NCBI GenBank assembly: GCA_961205875.1
Contig: OY540809.1
Location: 46,900,608-46,964,607, forward strand
Length of the DNA: 64,000 nt
Direction: 5' to 3'
Source of the DNA: Sialis fuliginosa
Taxonomy: Eukaryota; Arthropoda; Insecta; Megaloptera; Sialidae
The notes under the pieces: generated by a model
Told to the model about the DNA's origin: nothing
Database searches by the model: none
Seen by the model: only the letters and a program-made list of their open reading frames with translations
Shown here: positions 44,092 to 53,675 of the stretch, in pieces
Layout: each line of letters starts with the position of its first letter
Numbering within the stretch: the stretch's first letter is position 1
Made by a program: the position numbers and the translations under genes

Positions 44092-44182
44092 TTTTAGTTC
44101 GTCGTTAGTGAAACGGTTGAAGGACGTATTTGGTTATAATTTGGATTAAAGACAGACTGACGAATTATTAAAATTACGTTCA

Positions 44183-44290
44183 ATGCCACGGGACCATTTA
44201 ACGGAAGTAGACGTTATTCTTCATTTCCTTTTAGTTATAATACTATTATTCATTACTTTTGCGTTCTTGTTCATTATTATGACATTCTGA
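44183..44290 (+). CDS. Unrecognised 35-residue hydrophobic ORF
   Basis: ATG at 44183, TGA at 44288. The peptide opens MPRDHLTEVDVILHFLLVII and is followed by a continuous hydrophobic run (LLFITFAFLFIIM), a plausible single membrane span. The frame is open for a further 30 codons or so upstream, so it could instead be the end of a longer exon. No homology is recognised. In AT-rich DNA such runs arise by chance, so real coding status is doubtful. Confidence 0.15.
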   Translation: MPRDHLTEVDVILHFLLVIILLFITFAFLFIIMTF

Positions 44291-44519
44291 ACACTCTTTG
44301 TTTCGAAATTTTAAATTTAAGTACCAAGGGTTTTCTTTTTACATGCAAATAATATCAGTCGAATCTCGCTTGTATAAAATTGGAGTAAATAATTAAACGG
44401 TATGGAAAATTTTGGATTATTTTATATATTTAAGTAGGTACTTTAACAAATCATGAGATTGTTGTAAAATCTAAAGCTCGATTTACACTAGAATTAACAG
44501 AACATACAGGGTGTCCAGA

Positions 44520-45227
44520 TTAGAGCTGGGCGCGGGCCGTGAATTTTTCGGGTCACGTTGGGTCACGGCCGTGACCCAACGTGACGTGAGCGATTTTCAA
44601 ATATTGAATCGTGAGCGGGCGTGAGTCAAATTAAAACAGTCGGGCGTAACCGTGCGTGAGTACATTTTTCTCGTGCGTGAGTTCGTGAGTATATTTTGAA
44701 GATAATTTTTTTATAAACTTATTTGATATTTTTTATTATATCTGAACTAATAATGCATAAATATAATAATGTTTTAAAACGAATTTTAACATTAAAACAT
44801 ATAGTATGAAAAATAAATGTTATTTTAGGAAGCATTTTCACATGGTCAGTATTGCCAACTATATCAGAACACCAAAAAAAGATTTAAAAATGCATTGTAG
44901 CTTTATTTTATTATTGTTTTGTTTGTAATTTCTTTTACTAGAATGCAGTTTAGAAGAAATAATATGAATATAAAATACACACAATATATTGCACGTAAAA
45001 ACATAAATTTTCATCATTTCAAAATTTAATTTACAACAATTACATTAAATCGGGTCACGCGCGTGACCCGTCGTGCGTGATCGGGCGTGAGTAAAAAAAT
45101 AGTATTCGTGAGCGTGCGTGATCGTGAATACTTTTTTTGTAACCGTGAGTGAGCGGGCGTGACTAAAAAATTTTCTCTCGTAAACGTGCGTGATCGTGAG
45201 CAAAAATTACTCACGCGCCCAGCTCTA
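44520..45227. mobile_element. hAT element with CGTGAG/CGTGCG subterminal arrays
   Basis: 708 bp. Ends TAGAGCTGGGCGCG and CGCGCCCAGCTCTA. Exact 8-bp duplication GTCCAGAT at 44512-44519 and 45228-45235. Within about 180 bp of each end lie many CGTGA, CGTGCGTGA and GGGCGTGA motifs, plus the palindrome GGGTCACGGCCGTGACCC at 44560-44577. Such clustered subterminal motifs are the usual hAT transposase binding sites. The middle is AT-rich and non-coding. Confidence 0.85.
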
Positions 45228-45282
45228 GTCCAGATCGACTGGGTTTACTCACAAACACGAGATTTCACAAAAATCTCAATTA

Positions 45283-46056
45283 CAGGGATGAAAGTCTCTT
45301 TTTTTCAAAAAAGAGGAAAAGAAGAATTTTTTCTTGAAAAAAGAGACCAAAAATAGGAACTTTCTAGCTCTTGAATAGGTTATCTAAAGATATATTTTTT
45401 AACTTTTAATCTAGAAATATATTTTTTTACGTTTTTGCGATATTATTTCTTACTATTAAGGACAAAAAACAATCTAGAAAATATTAAGGACCTAAAAGAC
45501 AACAATTTCTGGGTATTTTATAAGAAAAAATCATTTATGTCCGGTATTATAAAGGATCTAGCAAATTTGCTAGCAAACAAGCACTTTCAAATGAGATATC
45601 AAACTTATATTACAGTTATTTTGGAGTTTGTTGAAGACTTTGACAAGTTTCGCGCACGCGTTGTAGTAAGTAAATACCAACGGTATTAAAACAGTGGTGA
45701 TATTATGAAAATTATTTTGTACAGTGAAAGATGCCAACTGTGTTACAATTAGTTGAAGTGTCACTGCTCTAAATTCCATAACTAATCCATAGATACTAGT
45801 AAAGAATTAATACCACATTTGAAAGTGCTTGCTAGCTAGCAAATTTTGCTAGCTGCTTTATAATACCGGACATTAATAAAACTAGAAACTATATTTTACC
45901 ATTATGTCCGGTATTATAATTTTGAAGTAACCCGCAGCGAAAGGATACTTTGAAATCAGTCAAAAAAGAGGAAAAAGAGAAGATTTTTTGAAAAAAGGGT
46001 ACTTTAGGGCCGACTTCCCAAAAAAAGAGGAGAAAAGAGGAGCGCTAGCATCCCTG
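45283..46056. mobile_element. CAGGGATG-ended element carrying a Harbinger MITE
   Basis: Left CAGGGATGAAAGTCTCTTTT and right complement of CAGGGATGCTAGCGCTCCTC, both followed by A/G-rich AAAAAAGAGGAAAA arrays. The flanks are CTCAATTA and CAATTAAA, sharing CAATTA. Probably hAT-type, but the duplication is not clean. The 335-bp MITE at 45538 is inserted inside. Confidence 0.5.
45538..45872. mobile_element. 335-bp Harbinger-type MITE, copy 4
   Basis: Exactly 335 bp between TTA triplets (45535-45537 and 45873-45875). Ends TGTCCGGTATTATAAAGGAT and GCTTTATAATACCGGACA. The minus strand holds the recurring frame starting at 45779. A lone extra end (ATGTCCGGTATTATAA) lies at 45904, probably another degraded copy. 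Confidence 0.8.
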
Positions 46057-46426
46057 CAATTAAATGTGTACCGGAATTCCGACCGGAACTCACGATGTAG
46101 AATTAAAGTAAATATTTTAACGTCACTATTATTATGTTAAATGTTTAATACATTACATAGATTATTACCTTAAATTAATATAATATTATTTTATATAATA
46201 CATATCCTGTAATTTTTACAGCTTCGTAAGGCGGCTATTACACTATCAAAGAAATATGATAAAATTTCTTTGATCAAAGAAATATGACAGTGTAATAAGT
46301 CAACTTTTATAATATTTACCTTCATAATATTTCTATGATCATAGTTAATGCCAGTCTCTTATATTTGATCAAAGTTTTTTGACGTCAAAAACAAAATGGC
46401 GACTACCAAGTTATCACTGACAGTTA

Positions 46427-47201
46427 AGCTACGGTTTCCTAGGAAAGCGGTGCCGTTATCTAACGGCCGTAATGAAGCAGTGAGTGACGTCACCAAAACG
46501 TTGTCTAGGAAAACCATTGGTGTTGGTTTCCTAGAAAACGTTGAGTGCTACCGTAACGTCAAATAGCGGTGCCGTTATTTATATGACGGTCGCCATAGCG
46601 GTGACAAACAGTTTTCGAACGTTTTTTCGCGTGTAGCGGTGAACATTTCATTAAAAATAATGAGTATAAACGTGATTTGGACTAGTGAAAATAACATTTT
46701 TTTCAAAAATCATCAACATTAAATGCAAAGGGTATAGACAAGCCCAGTTTCAACAAAAATACATATATGGAACAATATTAGAATTATACTTCAAAATCAG
46801 AATTTGTATAATACTAAAAATAAAAAATTACTTCACAAGTATACACAACTTTTCTTTTGAGAATATGGGATTTTTGTAATTTTTCATCAATGCACTGTAG
46901 ACAGCGACACTTTATTATTTGAAATGTACCCTCAGTAGCACGATTTTAAACATCACACTCCTCCAAACGAAAGTTTTCTTCTTCGGTTTAACTCCTCATC
47001 TTCCAAATATGCTAATAATGCTATGTCTAAATCGTCCATTTACCACTGCTATACTGAGTGACTACGATTGAGTACGGTTACTAGATACTAGCACCGCTTT
47101 CTAGGAAACCATAGCTTCGTCACCGTTAAGACGGCCGTTAAAAACGCCCGCCATATCACGGCCGTTAGATAACGGTACCGCTTTCCTAGGAAACCGTAGC
47201 T
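46427..47201 (-). mobile_element. PIF/Harbinger element with long inverted ends and transposase remnant
   Basis: 775 bp. Both ends read AGCTACGGTTTCCTAGGAAA inwards and continue GCGGT.CCGTTATCTAACGG. TTA is duplicated at 46424-46426 and 47202-47204. The host copy (complement of ACTGTAACTGTCAGTGATAA) has a single TTA. The minus strand encodes a short N-terminal transposase remnant at 47039-46953. Confidence 0.85.
46953..47039 (-). pseudogene. N-terminal remnant of Harbinger-type transposase
   Basis: 28 residues from ATG to TGA: MDDLDIALLAYLEDEELNRR then RKLSFGGV. An acidic, leucine-rich start followed by an Arg cluster is the usual opening of PIF/Harbinger transposases before the aromatic-rich segment. 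The frame stops soon after the cluster, and the DDE core is absent. Assignment rests on this pattern plus the TTA duplication of the surrounding element. Confidence 0.45.
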
Positions 47202-47215
47202 TTACAGTTACATAA

Positions 47216-48889
47216 TCTATATACATATAATAACATGTCCTGACTGATTCATCATCGCCCAGCCGAAACCCCTGGTCCTAGAAACGTGAAATTTTAAGGG
47301 TATCTTCCTTTTATGACGTAACCACCCACTAAGAAGGGATTTTTCGATAATCAACCCCTAAGGGAGTAAAAGAGGGTGTAAAAGTTTGTATGAAAAAAAT
47401 ATTTTTTGGTCCTAGAAACGTGAAATTTTAAGGGTGTCTTCCCTTTATGACGTAATCACACACTAAGAAAGGATTTTTCGATAATCAACCCCTAAGGGGA
47501 TATAGAGGGTGTAAAAGTTTGTATGGGAAAAACATTTTTTGATCGGATGTACTTGAAACTTAAAATAAATACTCTTCAATACAAACAATGAAACACGTAT
47601 TTCAAGCTTTTCCAAAATTAACTCTTTAAGGGGGTGCAAGGGGGTGGATAAGTTTGTATGGGAAAAATATTTTTTGGTCAGATTTACCTGAAACTTAAAA
47701 TATATACTTTTCAATACAAACAATGAAACACATGTTTCAGCTTTTTCCAAAATTAAACCCTTAAATGGGGTAAGAGGGTGTAAAAGTTTGTATGGGAAAA
47801 ATATTTTTTGGTCGGATTTAATTCAAACTTTAAATAAATACTCTTCAATACAAACAATGAAACACGTATCTCAAGCTTTTCCAAAATTAAATCATTAAGG
47901 GGGTGCAAGGGGGTGGATAAGTTTGTATAGGAAAAATATTTTTTGGTCAGATTTACTTGAAACTTAAAATAAATACTCTTCAATACAAACAATGAAACAC
48001 GTATTTCAACATTTCCCAAAATTAAACCCTTAAGGGGGTGTAAGGGGGTGGATATGTTTGCATAGGAAAATATTTTTTGATCGGATTTACTTTAAACTTA
48101 AAATAAATACTCTTCAATACAAATAATGAAACACGTTTTTCAGCATTTACCAAAATTCATCCCTTAAGGGGTTGCAAGGGGGTGATAAAGTTTGTTGAGA
48201 TTTTTTTTGCACTCACTCAAATGAAACTTTGCACAAATAATCTATCAGACAAATAACATTTTCGAAAATTCAACCCCTAAGGGATGACGGAGGTGTAAGG
48301 TGTAAGGTAAATTTGGACAAAATAATATTCAATAAAATTACAAATTTCGTCAATCAACCCCTAATAGCGTAAGAGGGGGACGAGGATGGATTTTTGATAT
48401 GTTTACTGCATAGCTGCTTATGTTATAAAGGTGAATTCCGGCAAAACAGTCTTCAATAAAAATAAAAAATTCGACATTCAACTCCTAATGGAGGGGGTCT
48501 ACAAGGGGTGGGTTTCTGCAATTTTTAACTAACAATAAGTTCCGAGATATTTACGATTTTTTATAGGTAATGAATAAAAATAAATAATTATTTAATATGT
48601 CATCCTCTGTCACGCGTGGAGGGTTGTAATACAGCGGGAAAATATTACGGGGGAGGGAGTTTTAGGGGGGAAAGCAACCTCCTATCTAGCATTGGAGCCG
48701 AGATATTTTGTATAGGAAAAATATTTTTGACCGGATTTATTTGAAACTTAAAATAAATACTCTTCAATACAAACAAATAATCAATAAAAAAACAAATAAA
48801 GGAAATTTAAATATTTCACCCCATGCCACGTATGGAGGGTTGTATTTAGTTTCTAAATCAACGCGAGCGAAGCCGCGGGTAGCAGCTAG
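47216..48889 (+). mobile_element. Helitron family A, complete non-autonomous copy (1,674 bp)
   Basis: It starts TCTATATACATATAATAACA and ends ACGCGAGCGAAGCCGCGGGT, AGCAGCTAG. The left neighbour is A and the right T. The uninterrupted MITE copy at 37334 reads, in complement, CAGTTACATAATTATTAATA, so the Helitron sits exactly between CATAA and TTATTAAT with no target duplication. Inside are conserved blocks (CATGTCCTGACTGATTCATC, TATGACGTAACCACCCACTA, TCAACCCCTAAGGG) and about five 135-bp tandem repeats. No Rep/helicase coding. Confidence 0.9.
47490..48200 (-). repeat. 135-bp minisatellite inside the Helitron
   Basis: About five units of 134-135 bp, spaced by the recurrent CCAAAATTAA at 47612, 47747, 47881, 48015 and 48150. 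Units contain AGTTTGTATGGGAAAAATAT and AACAATGAAACACG. Read leftwards, units keep a partly open frame with a repeating SLFVLKSIYFKFQVNLTKKY peptide. A two-unit version lies in the shorter copy at 8239-8938. Confidence 0.75.
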
Positions 48890-49384
48890 TTATTAATATA
48901 TGAATATCAACAAAATCCAGTATTATATGATAATCTTCTTATTGATTATAAAAACCACAATACACGGTTGTAAATTCAAACCTCGATCGCGTCAATTGAC
49001 GAACATCCACGCACTGATATTCAAAAGGCACCAAAAAAGAAGAAAATATCCCTAGATAATATTGAGAAAATATTATCAAATATTTTATGTAATGTAATAG
49101 AACAAAATCTTGTATTTTATCAAAGAAATATGATCAAATCTTTGTCAAAGATCTTTGACATATTTATTTGATAGTGTAATAGCCGCCTAGGTCGATCGTT
49201 TCAAATAGTTTGTATAGCAAACGTTCTTTTCGATCGAATGGAATTACATTTCTAATGTCAAATTATAAATGTGATAAATCACAAACAGCATTTTTACAAA
49301 TATTCACATCGTGAGTTCCGGCCGGAATTCCGGTATACCTCTAATCTCAATAGATTCAGATATCTGAGAATTTAGGTAACATCC

Positions 49385-50007
49385 CTACAGCCGAGTCTAT
49401 GAAGCTCGAAAATCGCCAAAACTTCAAAACCCTCAGAAACAGCATCGATTTTGATGAATTTTTATTAAATGTTATATTTGAAATCAGAAACATTTCAGCC
49501 GTCTGACTTAATTTTGAAATTTTTTATAATGTACTGATTTCATATATTAAGTCCTATTTTCGACGAAAAATTTTACCTGGGGGGTTATGGGGGTCGCTGA
49601 TTAAGAATACGTTGTCAAACTAAGGATTTTCCGGAAATTTTCCTAAAGTTAATTTACATTTTTTTGTAAATGTAATGATATTTTTACTAGAAATGTGTAT
49701 TGGAGGTGTTTCTTTGATTAAATCATTACAAAAAGAGTTGAGTTTACAAAAGTTTTTTTTTAATTTGTGATTAATAACATTGTATTATTGAAAAAAAAAA
49801 TCCTAGAGGTAAAACTTTCAGGAACGTTAGGTAAATATGTCTCAAATAAGCATACATGTACATTTTTTATCAAGAATGAATATTTATTTGCAAAAGGGCA
49901 AACGTTTTTTATCATATACGCGGTGGATACCAAATTTCGAAGCAAAACTAGTTGTAAAATGAAAAATAATGCATTTAAAAAATAATTTCATTGACTCGGC
50001 TACTAGT
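49385..50007. mobile_element. MITE with AGCCGAGTC ends
   Basis: The left end is CAGCCGAGTCTATGAAGC and the right the complement of TAGCCGAGTCAATGAA. CTA borders both sides (left CCCTA, right CTAG), so a CTA duplication is possible. About 620 bp, with no coherent coding. Moderately diverged. Confidence 0.45.
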
Positions 50008-50009
50008 AA

Positions 50010-50742
50010 TAAGTTGTGTAAATCAGGTTTTATACAAAAACAAACCTCTTGACAACCAGGCCAAAATACTCAAAAATTGATGTACAACGTTAAACGTTCA
50101 ACTTGAAATCAAGCAAAAGTAAATATTGTTATCAACATTTCAAGTGTTTTATTTTTCCTTATCAATGCCAGAAATTAATCCATAGCTGGTATTTATCTAA
50201 TACTAATAATGCAATAGGTAAACAGTGTCGCTACCTGTAACAAGTTACCGATATACTTTATCTAATTGTAAAAGTACAAACGGCGTCAGAAGTATACTGC
50301 TATCAGCTATCAAATAAAATTATTATCATTTCTTACGTAATGATCTTAAAAAACTTCCAAAAATATTATATAGATTTCAATTCTAACATTGCAGTAGAAC
50401 ATCCGCAGAAAATTTTCCAGGGGAGAGGGCAAAATGTGATAATAAAATAATATGATAATATAAAAATTAATAAATAGATTACACTAATAATTAGTTTAAT
50501 TAAATGATCCCCATTTTCATACCTATTAGCCGATTGTCATCAGTTAATTGTCTATAGATTATAATTCAATAATAGCAGTTATCAAATATTTCTAATTTAG
50601 TACATTCAATTAAACAAGAGTCGAATACTGGGATATACATCATTCAAGACTGGTGCCAGTATTTTTGAAAAAGTGAAAAACAAAAAAAAACTCATTCAGT
50701 TGCACCTGAGAATTTTGAATTTGAAAACAATTGGTAATTTTT
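50010..50742. other. Intergenic stretch, nothing recognised
   Basis: AT-rich, with no inverted ends or exon that I can support. Confidence 0.5.
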
Positions 50743-51660
50743 ACTTTCTTATACCATGTATATGAAATATACATATAGTATAAGTAAGTATAGTGAAGCC
50801 GATTTTTTTCGAACCTTGGATTTTGATGGAATTATCTATTTTGACCTTCCCTGAATCCATTCTGACTATTTTCGCCATGATGTCTGTCTGTCTGTAAGCG
50901 CTGTAACTCAAATACGACAAATCGTAGAAGGGTGAAATTTTATATTTAAGATTAATTTTTGTCTGGGAAGAAAACGTCCTATTTTTGAAAACGATCTTTC
51001 AACCGGATACGGATGTTTACCTACGTCGATTTTTTAATTTTTCGAATTACTCTGAAACAGTGCAAAATAGAGAAAAATGGTCAAGTTAAAAAATGTAGGT
51101 AATTTTTATATCTATAATTTATGTTCTATTCATTTTTTCGTAAAAACGAATTTTTGAAAAAAATAAATGTTTATTATAATTCAAATGGTTCATAACAGAG
51201 GAGAAATATCTGCCATGAGTGTCATGGGACTTTCTTATACGTATTACATATATTGAACAGTGTGTGTGTTTGCCGTAGGTACCATGGGACTTTCTTATAC
51301 GTAATACTGAGAGTGAACAGTGTAGGTGAATCTAAATAATTACATCAAAAAATTCTTTCTGGCTAAATCATAAATGTTGGAAAAAATGTATGGGGAATAA
51401 ATTATAGATAATAACATACTCGACATTTTTTATCTAAAACATTTTTTTCTTATTTCAAAAATAATTCAAAAATCCAAAAATTTACAAGAGTAAACATCCG
51501 TTTTCAGTTATTACGTTAAAAAAAATCACTTGTTATATAATGGAGAGAATTATATTACCTATATTATTCATTTTTTTCTATCTTGTTAGTTTGTTAGAAA
51601 TGTTTTAATGAAATAAGAATCACGTATACTATTCGCTGTTAAGATTACGTATAAGAAAGT
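50743..51660. mobile_element. ACTTTCTTATAC-ended element, copy 2 (longest)
   Basis: 918 bp. Ends ACTTTCTTATACCATGTATA and TTACGTATAAGAAAGT. Internal repeats of the end (ATGGGACTTTCTTATACGTA) lie near 51226 and 51283. It contains TTCGCCATGATGTCTGTCTG and CAACCGGATACGGATGTTTA. Confidence 0.65.
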
Positions 51661-51806
51661 CCCGTGGTTCCCAAGGCAGATATTTTTTAAAGACTGGTAA
51701 ATTTTTAACCCCCCCCCCCCCAAAAAAAAAAGACCTCGTCACACGATTGATACCGGTGTTAGTATAATAGACAAGTAGATACCCAATGAAGTACTTAGGT
51801 GAGCAC

Positions 51807-51906
51807 CAGTGGCGTAGTAACGGGGGGGGGGGGAGACGAAACACCTTAAAAAATTAACTCATATTTATTATCCCCCCCCAAAAAAAAATTTCTTACTACG
51901 CCACTG
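51807..51906. mobile_element. 100-bp hAT micro-element (CAGTGGCGTAGTA ends)
   Basis: Ends CAGTGGCGTAGTAACGGGGG and CCCCAAAAAAAAATTTCTTA, CTACGCCACTG. The flanks GTGAGCAC (51799-51806) and GTGAGCGC (51907-51914) match at 7 of 8 bases. It shares the CAGTGGCGTAG end and inner G/C homopolymers with the larger element at 30299, so they are the same family. Confidence 0.75.
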
Positions 51907-51914
51907 GTGAGCGC

Positions 51915-52235
51915 TGTTTAGTGTCCGAACGAGTCGTGCAATAGTTTGTTTGCAAAGTCCCAGCGGCGACGACACTGGTCACCACGGCACCAACACGTGT
52001 GACTAGGGCCGGGGGGGCGGTGCGGTGCGGGACGTACGCCGCTCGCCCGAGTGCGGCCGAGCGCTGCCGCCGAACACCGCTCTCGGTGACGCAGTGTGAC
52101 GTCACACGGCACATCTACACCAGCGCGATACCAGCGCTCCGTGCGGCCATTTCTACACTTCAACAGGAGCACTCAAAATGTCAGATTAACTGTGTACTTG
52201 TGATTCAAATTTTATTATTTTACTTTTGATGGATT
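51915..52235. other. CpG-rich block, possible promoter or exon
   Basis: A strong shift to GC and CpG (GTGCGGGACGTACGCCGCTC, GCCGAGCGCTGCCGCC), then TGACGTCACACGGCACATCT, which contains a CRE-like TGACGTCA. Open frames exist on both strands, as expected of GC-rich DNA. No protein is recognised. An ATG at 52178 is followed at once by a stop (ATG TCA GAT TAA). Confidence 0.35.
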
Positions 52236-52239
52236 CATA

Positions 52240-52722
52240 CAGGGTGAGTCGGGAGGAATCTGTAATAGTCCAGGAATGTATTGTACACGTGAAAATAATA
52301 ACAAAAACCCCAAATTTTATTATCCGATTTTCATTTGTTTTCATACATAATTACTAAAAATTAATAAATTAACAAACACCATATTTGCATATTATACTAG
52401 ATTTGAATAAATGTGTGGCATTTTGTAACTCTTTAATCGTACAAACTCAAGAAATAACCGTACTTAAATCAGGTTAGATTAAGTTACGTACTTAAATCAG
52501 TTTGACAATACAAAAATGATCAAATGTTTTCGAGCCTGGAACATAGCATACTACTTTATCCATTATTAGTACTTCAATAATTACTGAAATTTATTTAATT
52601 TTTAATTACGCTATAACTTAAAAACAAATGAAAATCGGATAATAAAATTTGGGGTTTTTGCTTTTATTTTCACGTGTACAATACATTCCTGGAGTATTAC
52701 AGATTCCTCCCGACTCACCCTG
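52240..52722. mobile_element. TA-flanked foldback MITE (CAGGGTGAGTCGGGAGG)
   Basis: 483 bp with arms over 110 bp: CAGGGTGAGTCGGGAGGAAT, then GTAATA, GTATTGTACACGTGAAAATA and CCAAATTTTATTATCCGATT, each present in complement at the right. TA flanks. Probably Tc1/mariner-derived. Confidence 0.75.
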
Positions 52723-52814
52723 TATATTTTTTAATTGATCGTACGAATAACAGGAGTCTAGATATTTTTATGCAGAAAAAAAAATTATATATTTCTATTT
52801 AAAAAATTGTACCT

Positions 52815-52960
52815 ACAGGGTGCAACTTGAAAATTTTACACTTATTACTTACTTTCAATTCAATGACCTTTTTCTTTTTTCCCTGAATTTCTAAAAAAAA
52901 ATTAATAAATTCCCTGACCACTTTAAGCTTCCCTGACTTTCCAGAAAGTGGACACCCTGA
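52815..52960. repeat. hAT-like remnant with TTCCCTGACT motifs
   Basis: Related to 3019-3330: ACTTGAAAATTTTACACTTA, AAATTCCCTGAC and the end CCAGAAAGTGGACACCCTG. The left end is degraded. Confidence 0.45.
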
Positions 52961-52974
52961 CGGTAGGTAGTAGG

Positions 52975-53616
52975 GGGCCATCCATAAATTACGTCACACG
53001 AATTTTATGATTTTTTTACCCCCCCCCCCCCTCGTCCTTGTCACAACTAGTCACATTTGTGAGACCCCTCCCTACCTAATGTGACATCACATATTTTGCA
53101 ATTTTACTCCTTAAAATTATTAAAATGTTTAAAATGTCTACAAAAAAGCTAGTATATTATATTTTGAAATGTGATGTCACGAAATTTAGGACCCCTTCCC
53201 ACCCCTTGTCACACTTCATCGACCCCCTCCCCCCCATCTTATTTATAAGTATAATAGGCATGGTGTCTAATTTTTTAAAACTATTTTATGATGATCTTAC
53301 GTGTCTCCTATTTCCAAAAAAATACTTATTTCTGCAGAAAATAAAAGTTTATTCACTAAAATTGACTCTTTTAAAACTAATTAATAATAATATACTATCT
53401 TTTTTGTAGACATTTTAAAGCTCTACAACTTTTCAATACAAATTATTCATGTATTTCGGAACTGCTGTTTTAATTTTATAATTTTAAGGTGTAAAATTGC
53501 AAAATATGTGACGTCACACTAGGTAGGGGGGGGTCTCATAAATGTGACCAACTGTGACAAGGGCGTGGGGGGGGGGATAAAAAAATCATGAAATTCGTGT
53601 GACGTAACGATGGCCA
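52975..53616. mobile_element. MITE with GGCCATCCATAAATTACGTC ends
   Basis: Left GGGGGCCATCCATAAATTAC then GTCACACGAATTTTATG. The right complement reads GGCCATCGTTACGTCACACG, with a 7-bp deletion. C and G homopolymers lie inside the ends, followed by GTGAGACCCCTCCCTACCTA and its complement. This type of end is widespread in arthropod genomes; I do not assign a superfamily. Confidence 0.65.
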
Positions 53617-53675
53617 CTAAATGAATTTTGAATAGATCGCATCACCGCCGATTTGTTTTAAAATGGCGACACTTA

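Larger units (their letters stand above)
46230..49187. mobile_element. PIF/Harbinger-type MITE (GGCGGCTATTACACTATCAA), interrupted copy
   Basis: Same family as 37334-37839, in inverse orientation. TAA (46227-46229) precedes and TAG (49188-49190) follows, so the 3-bp duplication has one change. It is split by a 775-bp Harbinger-type element (46427-47201) and a 1,674-bp Helitron (47216-48889) that lie only 14 bp apart. Confidence 0.8.
46071..49333. mobile_element. TA-flanked element (CCGGAATTCCG ends), outer layer of a nest
   Basis: Left CCGGAATTCCGACCGGAACT and right complement of CCGGAATTCCGGCCGGAACT, followed on both by CACGATGT. TA flanks at 46069-46070 and 49334-49335. Its own sequence is only about 300 bp (46071-46229 and 49188-49333). 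Everything between is a later Harbinger insertion with further insertions inside it. Confidence 0.75.

Noticed and set aside
47463-48019. Two minus-strand frames of 88-95 codons with repeated peptide
   Set aside because: They follow the 135-bp tandem repeats of a non-autonomous Helitron, so they are not called as a gene, though noted as a finding.
51896-52229. Several 72-84 codon frames on both strands
   Set aside because: GC-rich, CpG-dense DNA lacks stop codons by chance. No protein similarity is recognised on either strand.
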